From: Phaeosaccion multiseriatum
Taxonomy: Eukaryota > Ochrophyta, other classes
DNA length: 64,000 nt
Reading direction: 5' to 3'
Assembly (NCBI GenBank): GCA_965112735.1
Contig: OZ218958.1
Span: 2,046,001-2,110,000 of the forward strand
Positions 57,239-64,000 of this stretch are shown piece by piece. The position numbers and the translations under genes were made by a program. Below the pieces are notes generated by a model. The model saw nothing but the letters and a program-made list of their open reading frames with translations. It was not told the DNA's origin and made no database searches. Positions within the stretch are counted from its first letter, which is position 1; every line of letters begins with the position of its first letter.

Positions 57239-57937
57239 ATGAGCGCGCACTATGACTCAGGAGAGAGCGAGCCCTGGAGGACCCTGCGAGAAGTAGAGGT
57301 TGCATACGTGTTTGGTAAGTGGAAGCGATGCTTTCCCAACTTGAAATGTGAGCCTCACTGTAACGTCTGTCCTTGGTGTAGACCCTACGTTGGGCGTGGA
57401 AGATGGAGACTCGGATAGCTGTCCACCAACGCCCCCTCCCACGTACTATCTTCGGGTGCAGCTCCCGAGTGAGCAGGAATGGGCTTGGCGATACGTGAAC
57501 GTGGAAAAGAAGATGTTGATAACTTGGGACCGGCGGGGCGGAAATCGGGTTGGCAGCGTGCTTTTGAAGGATATTTCCCTGCTGAAGCTTGGAGCAGGCG
57601 TTGACTGCGTGGGAAATGTCCTCGAGGTCGTTAGCGGGAAGAAGACTTGCTTGAAGCTGCAGGCACGATCGAATCGTGAGACGCGTCTTTGGGCCTCCGT
57701 AATGCTCGAAAACATTGAGCACGTGGCAGGGGTGGGAGCTGCAGCTCTTGAGGATGAAACTCTAAAGGAGGACGAAAGTGGCGACTGTGCAAAGGTAGGA
57801 AGGGACAAGCAAGAGCCGGGTTCGGCTTCCATGTGTCCCTGAACTAACGTTGCCTTCTCGTTCCGCTTACCCACCCAAAGTTGGCGGAGCTGCTGACCAA
57901 CCAGCTCTCTCGGCTGGTCGAGAACTCGCCCTCATGA
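57239..57937 (+). CDS. Small PH-domain-like protein
   Basis: Exons 57239-57314, 57382-57794 and 57881-57937 give 181 residues. After an acidic N-terminus and a Pro-rich stretch (DSCPPTPPPTYYLRVQLP) comes a PH-like fold: EWAWRYVNVEKKMLITWDRR, VGSVLLKDISLLKLG, VLEVVSGKKTCLKLQA and the closing helix ETRLWASVMLENIEHV with the conserved Trp. Such domains bind phosphoinositides or proteins. The short tail ends NQLSRLVENSPS. Coding-like sequence downstream (58752-58886) resembles part of an oxysterol-binding-protein fold, so the gene could be longer with different 3' splicing; no consistent model was found. Confidence 0.75.
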
Positions 57938-60182
57938 GGTCGAATCTGTCCATCACCCGGCAACGGAGCTCGATAACCAAGGGACTCTCGCGAGTGATGA
58001 GACACGAGCTGCATGGAACGGAGGAGCCCGCCCTCCATAGAGAGAAGCACCGGCGAGCAGCTGCTTTTACCTTGCTGGTTGGGGGGTATGCCTGACGCTC
58101 TCGGTGCCATCAAAGCATCGAACATGGGGAGACAGTATGGGCCTTGACGCAGCGTTCAAGGCTCAGCTGTGTGATGGTGAGAGCGCTCGTGGTCTCTCTC
58201 CGTCTCTCACCGGGACCTCGTCACCATGCACGAATCGGGCCGATCGGACACATGCACGGAGAAAAGGCCCCATTTGTCAGGTCCTATGTAGAGTTGTCGA
58301 GCACAGCCGTTGTATGTAGTGTCTGTCGCTGCCCGGGCTGGCCTGACCGCAGAGTCAGAGACCGATTCGACGTCACACATGAAGGGGCGATGGGTGGAGT
58401 GAGGGAATGCTTATCGCCGAACCTGTAACGAGGAAGTAGTACCTGCGACCGTAGAAAAGGGGCGGCGCCTCACTCTCTCCCTAAATATTTTTGAGGTAAG
58501 GGATGTAAGTACGATAGCTAAAATCCAAATCGGAAGTCCAGTAAACGGAAGCAAGGAAAAAGAAGTCTGCGCCGGGCATTGCCTCAGCACAACTGCCGTA
58601 ACGGCTTGTTCAGCAGCGCAGCGACGGACCGCAGCTCCGGGTGGATGTGGCTCTCCATGGTTACTGGAGACGTGCTCCGCTCGATCTGATGGGAGGAAGG
58701 GCGCCATGTTGTGGGGCCCTCACCTGTTTGGGTTGATGGCTTTTTCTAAAGCGTGTGAGCGAGTTTGCTCCCAACAATGTGATGGGGAGAGTGGATGGAC
58801 GGTATATTCTAACTCTCCCTGAGGTCACGTTCACAAATACAGCCGGAGAGGGGGCATTTATTGACTTGGTGATAGGCATCACCTAAGAAACCTTATCTTA
58901 AAGTGTGATGATTGTGACTCGGGGAGGGCAACTCTCGAAGCTGTCGATACGGTTGCTTCGCGTCACTTTGGCATTCACGGGCAGCAAGACGGACACCATT
59001 CGGAACACGAGAGGACAGGCGCCCTTGTTCTCTGCCCGGTGCTGGCTGCGATAGAGGCCCTCCATTGCCGTTTCGTGGGAGAGCGGGAGCGGGAGCGAGA
59101 GGTTGGGGAGGGGAGCAACCTGAGGCAGAGCGGAGAAGTCTATCACTTCTTAGCAGGTCAGCAGGGCCCTCAAAGCTAGGGTGCGGCAAGGGTTGGGGGG
59201 GACCCTGCCCAGCTCAGCACCCACTCCCTGCCTATACGGAGTGCGGCGGTGCTACAGTTCTTGTCGCCAGTGCGTGGAGGGGGAGCCCTTCCACTTGGTC
59301 GCTCACAGTTGGCGACGCGCCGAATGTGGAGGCAGTTCTGCGCCAACGGGGAGACAACGCTGCTTCAGCAGCGAAGCCACGGAAGTTCTGTTCCCGCAGA
59401 GTGGAGTCGACGGATAAACAGGGTATTGAGAGCCGAGGGGTAGGGTGTGGAGCGTGGGCGCGTGTGTGGACCCCGAGGGGGGATTTAGGTTAGAAATATA
59501 TTGGCAGCAGCAGCAGATGGAAAAGAGTGTTCTGGGCTGCTCGAGCTCAGAAGAGGAGGAGCCCTGCTGTACTCGCCGCCCTACCGTGATTGAAGGAGAT
59601 CGAGAGCAGGTACGCGGGGGGGTGTGCAAGCAGAGAGTAGAGACTGTGGTGTAGGAAAGCAAGGATCGCAGTAGGGCCCGACTGCTTATTCCCTTGTGAG
59701 GGTGAAGATGCTGTGTGCTTACTTGTGTCATGCTAACAGTTGCAAACGCAAGAAGTGTCCCCAATGCGAACAGTTGCAAGGGCTTGCGCTACGCACACGC
59801 ATCTAGTAGAAGTTTGAGAACCTGGGCATAATTATGTGTGTGAAGATGGTCCGCACGTCTAGCTAGCCCAAGGTTTTTTCTTTTCCACCCCAACCATACA
59901 CTATACACTATACACTATATAGATTAGTTTTAGAAGTTAAGTGTTAGATACTCGGTAGCTAAGGCGGGGGGTTCCTCTGAACCGCTGCCCCCAAAGGCCC
60001 GTGCTCGCCCCCGTCAGGGGAGCGACACCCCGGGGACACTGTGTGCCTCGAGGTGAGTCCCCCACAGGACTGCACTCTTAATGAGAAGTTTATCCCCCAG
60101 CATTGGCGTCGACTGAATGAGGAGGAGCGAGGCCTCTCAATGGGTACCCAGTTTGGATGAAGCGCAACGACTGCGCGAACTG
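57938..60182. other. Region with scattered weak exon-like signals, no complete gene
   Basis: 58752-58886 (+) follows a TTTTTCTAAAG acceptor-like site and encodes 44 residues ending in a stop, with RVDGRYILTLPEVTFTNTA. 59490-59609 (+) encodes EIYWQQQQMEKSVLGCSSSE and ends at a GTACGC donor-like site. They could belong to one decayed or highly split gene, or to none. Three ACTATAC units lie near 59898-59918. GTCAGGGG at about 60014 is a partial match to the TIR family. The satellite begins at the right edge. Confidence 0.35.
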
Positions 60183-63100
60183 GTTGGGCCCAAAGCAAGC
60201 ATTTGCGGGGCACAAACAGGCCAAATGACGGGTTGGCGTGTCATACCAGGCGCGGGCAGAGCATTGGATCAGCACGACTGGCCTAACCGAAACACTGCAT
60301 CGCCACAACAGCGCCCAGTGGGGACTCGAATGGGCTCAAAAGGCCCAATCTGGCTCCTGGTTGGGGCCAAAGCAAGCATTTGCGGGGCACAAACAGGCCA
60401 AATGACGGGTTGGCGTGTCATACCATGCGCGCGCAGAGCATTGGATCAGCACGACTGGCCTAACCGACACACTGCATCGCCACAACAGTGCCCAATGGGG
60501 ACTCGAATGGGCTCAAAAGGCCCAATCTGGCCCCTGGTTGGGCCCAAAGCAAGCATTTGCGGGGCACAAACCGACAGGCCAAATGACGGGTTGGCGTGTC
60601 ATACCATAGCCGCACAGAGCATTGGATCAGCACGACTGGCCTATCCGACACACTGCATCGCCACAACAGCGCCCAGTGGGGACTCGAATGGGCTCAAAAG
60701 GCCCAATCTGGCCCCAGGTTGGGCCCGAAGCAAGCATTTGCGGGGCACAAACAGGCCAAATGACGGGTTGGCGTGTCATACCATGCGCGCGCAGAGCATT
60801 GGATCAGCATGACTGGCCTCACCGACACACTGCATCGCCACAACAGTGCCCAATGGGGCGTTCAATGGGCTCAAAAGGCCCAATCCGGCCCCAGGTTAGG
60901 CCCAAAGCAAGCATTTGCGGGGCACAAACAGGCCAAATGACGGGTTGGCGTGTCATACCATGCGCGCGCAGAGCATTGGATCAGCACGACTGGCCTCACC
61001 GACACACTGCATTGCCACAACAGTGCCCAGTGGGGACTCGAATGGGCTCAAAAGGCCCAATCTGGCCCCTGGTTGGGCCCGAAGCAAGCATTTGCGGGGC
61101 ACAAACAGGCCAAATGACGGGTTGGCGTGTCATACCATGCGCGCGCAGAGCATTGGATCAGCACGACTGGCCTATCCGACACACTGCATGGCCACAACAG
61201 CGCCCAGTGGGGACTCGAATGGGCTCAAAAGGCCCAATCTGGCCCCTGGTTGGGCCCAAAGCAAGCATTTGCGGGGCACAAACAGGCCAAATGACGGGTT
61301 GGCGTGTCATACCATGCGCGCGCAGAGCATTGGATCAGCACGACTGGCCTCACCGACACACTGCATCGCCACAACAGCGCCCAGTGGGGACTCGAATGGG
61401 CTCAAAAGGCCCAATCCGGCCCCAGGTTGGGCCCAAAGCAAGCATTTGCGTGGCACAAACAGGCCAAATGACGGGTTGGCGTGTCATACCATGCGCGCGC
61501 AGAGCATTGGATCAGCACGACTGGCCTCACCGACACACTGCATCGCCACAACAGCGCCCAGTGGGGACTCGAATGGGCTCAAAAGGCCCAATCCGGCCCC
61601 AGGTTGGGCCCAAAGCAAGCATTTGCGTGGCACAAACAGGCCAAATGACGGGTTGGCGTGTCATACCATGCGCGCGCAGAGCATTGGATCAGCACGACTG
61701 GCCTCACCGACACACTGCATCGCCACAACAGTGCCCAGTGGGGACTCGAATGGGCTCAAAAGGCCCAATCTGGCTCCTGGTTGGGCCCAAAGCAAGCATT
61801 TGCGGGGCACAAACAGGCCAAATGACGGGTTGGCGTGTCATACCATGCGCGCGCAGAGCATTTGATCAGCACGACTGGCCTCACCGACACACTGCATCGC
61901 CACAACAGCGCCCAGTGGGGACTCGAATGGGCTCAAAAGGCCCAATCTGGCCCCTGGTTGGGCCCAAAGCAAGCATTTGCGGGGCACAAACAGGCCAAAT
62001 GACGGGTTGGCGTGTCATACCATGCGCGCGCAGAGCATTGGATCAGCACGACTGGCCTCACCGACACACTGCATCGCCACAACAGTGCCCAGTGGGGACT
62101 CGAATGGGCTCAAAAGGCCCAATCTGGCTCCTGGTTGGGCCCAAAGCAAGCATTTGCGGGGCACAAACAGGCCAAATGACGGGTTGGCGTGTCATACCAT
62201 AGCCGCACAGAGCATTGGATCAGCACGACTGGCCAATCCGACGCACTGCATGGCCACAACAGCGCCCAGTGGGGACTCGAATGGGCTCAAAAGGCCCAAT
62301 CCGGCCCCAGGTTGGGCCCAAAGGAAGCATTTGCGGGGCACAAACAGGCCAAATGACGGGTTGGCGTGTCATACCATGCGCGCGCAGAGCATTGGATCAG
62401 CACGACTGGCCTCACCGACACACTGCATCGCCACAACAGTGCCCAGTGGGGACTCGAATGGGCTCAAAAGGCCCAATCTGGCCCCTGATTAGGCCCAAAG
62501 CAAGCATTTGCGGGGCACAAACAGGCCAAATGACGGGTTGGCGTGTCATAACATGCGCGCGCAGAGCATTGGATCAGCACGACTGGCCTATCTGACACAC
62601 CGCATCGCCACAACAGTGCCCAGTGGGGACTCGAATGGGCTCAAAAGGCCCAATCTGGCCCAAGGTTGGGCCCGAAGCAAGCATTTGCGGGGCACAAACA
62701 GGCCAAATGACGGGTTGGCGTGTCATACCATGCGCGCGCAGAGCATTGGATCAGCACGACTGGCCTCACCGACACACTGCATCGCCACAACAGCGCCCAG
62801 TGGGGACTCGAATGGGCTCAAAAGGCCCAATCTGGCCCCTGATTAGGCCCAAAGCAAGCATTTGCGGGGCACAAACAGGCCAAATGACGGGTTGGCGTGT
62901 CATAACATGCGCGCGCAGAGCATTGGATCAGCACGACTGGCCTCACCGACACACTGCATCGCCACAACAGTGCCCAGTGGGGACTCGAATGGGCTCAAAA
63001 GGCCCAATCTGGCTCCTGGTTGGGCCCAAAGCAAGCATTTGCGGGGCACAAACAGGCCAAATGACGGGTTGGCGTGTCATACCATGCGCGCGCAGAGCAT

Positions 63101-64000
63101 TGGATCAGCACGACTGGCCTCACCGACACACTGCATCGCCACAACAGCGCCCAGTGGGGACTCGAATGGGCTCAAAAGGCCCAATCTGGCCCCTGATTAG
63201 GCCCAAAGCAAGCATTTGCGGGGCACAAACAGGCCAAATGACGGGTTGGCGTGTCATACCATGCGCGCGCAGAGCATTGGATCAGCACGACTGGCCTCAC
63301 CGACACACTGCATCGCCACAACAGCGCCCAGTGGGGACTCGAATGGGCTCAAAAGGCCCAATCTGGCCCCTGGTTGGGCCCAAAGCAAGCATTTGCGGGG
63401 CACAAACAGGCCAAATGACGGGTTGGCGTGTCATACCATGCGCCCGCAGAGCATTAGATCAGCACGACTGGCCTCACCGACACACTGCATGGCCACAACA
63501 GCGCCCAGTGGGGACTCGAATGGGCTCAAAAGGCCCAATCTGGCCCCAGGTTGGGCCCAAAGCAAGCATTTATTGAGGGGCACAAACAGGCCAAATGACG
63601 GGTTGGCGTGTCATACCATGCGCGCGCAGAGCATTGGATCAGCACGACTGGCCTCACCGACACACTGCATCGCCACAACAGCGCCCAGTGGGGACTCGAA
63701 TGGGCTCAAAAAACCCAATCTGGCCCCTGGTTGGGCCCAAAGCAAGCATTTGCGGGGCACAAACAGGCCAAATGACGGGTTGGCGTGTCATACCATGCGC
63801 CCGCAGAGCATTGGATCAGCACGACTGGCCTCACCGACACACTGCATGGCCACAACAGCGCCCAGTGGGGACTCGAATGGGCTCAAAAGGCCCAATCCGG
63901 CCCCAGGTTGGGCCCAAAGCAAGCATTTATTGAGGGGCACAAACAGGCCAAATGACGGGTTGGCGTGTCATACCATGCGCGCGCAGAGCATTGGATCAGC
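60183..64000. repeat. 177-bp satellite array, about 21.5 copies, continuing beyond the window
   Basis: The landmark CAAAGCAAGCATTTGCGGGG recurs at 60191, 60368, 60545 and 60903, one unit apart except for one 181-bp unit (extra CCGA near 60570). 177 is divisible by three and the unit has no stop in two plus frames, so ORFs of up to 526 codons span many copies; these are not evidence of a protein. Near the end, units alternate between two types. The pair differs at CGCGCGCAG versus CGCCCGCAG, CATCGCC versus CATGGCC and TTTGCGG versus TTTATTGAGG, giving a 357-bp dimer. The array may be centromeric, pericentromeric or subtelomeric. Confidence 0.95.

Noticed and set aside
60915-63576. Several plus-strand ORFs of 300-500 codons
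   Set aside because: They arise because the 177-bp satellite unit is a multiple of three without stops in two frames. No start context or domain supports a protein.

Overview
The window reads as nuclear DNA of a eukaryotic microalga, most likely an ochrophyte (stramenopile alga with a secondary red plastid). Genes are split by short GT-AG introns. Housekeeping genes are eukaryotic (RPS15, RPLP1, PSMA3, TIM23, TTI1, PQBP1). Two proteins carry a signal peptide ending in an Ala-Phe or Gly-Phe junction, as used for import into red-derived complex plastids. A bZIP-PAS factor also fits. I cannot name the genus.

Layout. 1-4,900 is repeat-rich: the N-terminus of an unknown protein, a three-copy dispersed repeat, a 250-bp foldback element with a 7-bp target duplication and an empty-site relative nearby, and a 2.0-kb terminal-inverted-repeat element carrying PHD-finger exons. 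4,901-57,937 is a compact gene block of 22 protein genes. Most alternate in strand, so they form divergent pairs sharing 70-200 bp of putative promoter and convergent pairs with short 3' spacers. 57,938-60,180 has only weak coding signals. 60,183 to the window end is a 177-bp tandem satellite.

Most gene models were assembled by hand from ORF segments and GT-AG sites. For 19 of the 22 genes the exon lengths were summed and give an uninterrupted frame. PQBP1 is a single ORF. The start of the MKP1-like phosphatase and the micro-exons of RPLP1 remain open.

Functions cover transport (ABC half-transporter, TIM23), protein turnover (PSMA3, prolidase), translation (RPS15, RPLP1), signalling (AGC kinase, MKP1-like phosphatase, Siw14-like phosphatase, TTI1), nuclear functions (HMG-box, TBP-like, bZIP-PAS, PQBP1), Golgi tethering (GRIP golgin), actin-like cytoskeleton and plastid proteins. 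There is no operon-like logic; neighbours are linked only by shared intergenic DNA.

The strongest novel signal is a family of mobile elements with termini TCGACCCCTGAC...GTCAGGGGTCGA and 6-bp target duplications. Four members lie here, from 60 bp to 2,036 bp, the largest carrying PHD-finger exons. Three further long inverted repeats of different sequence and the dimeric satellite add to the non-genic structure.
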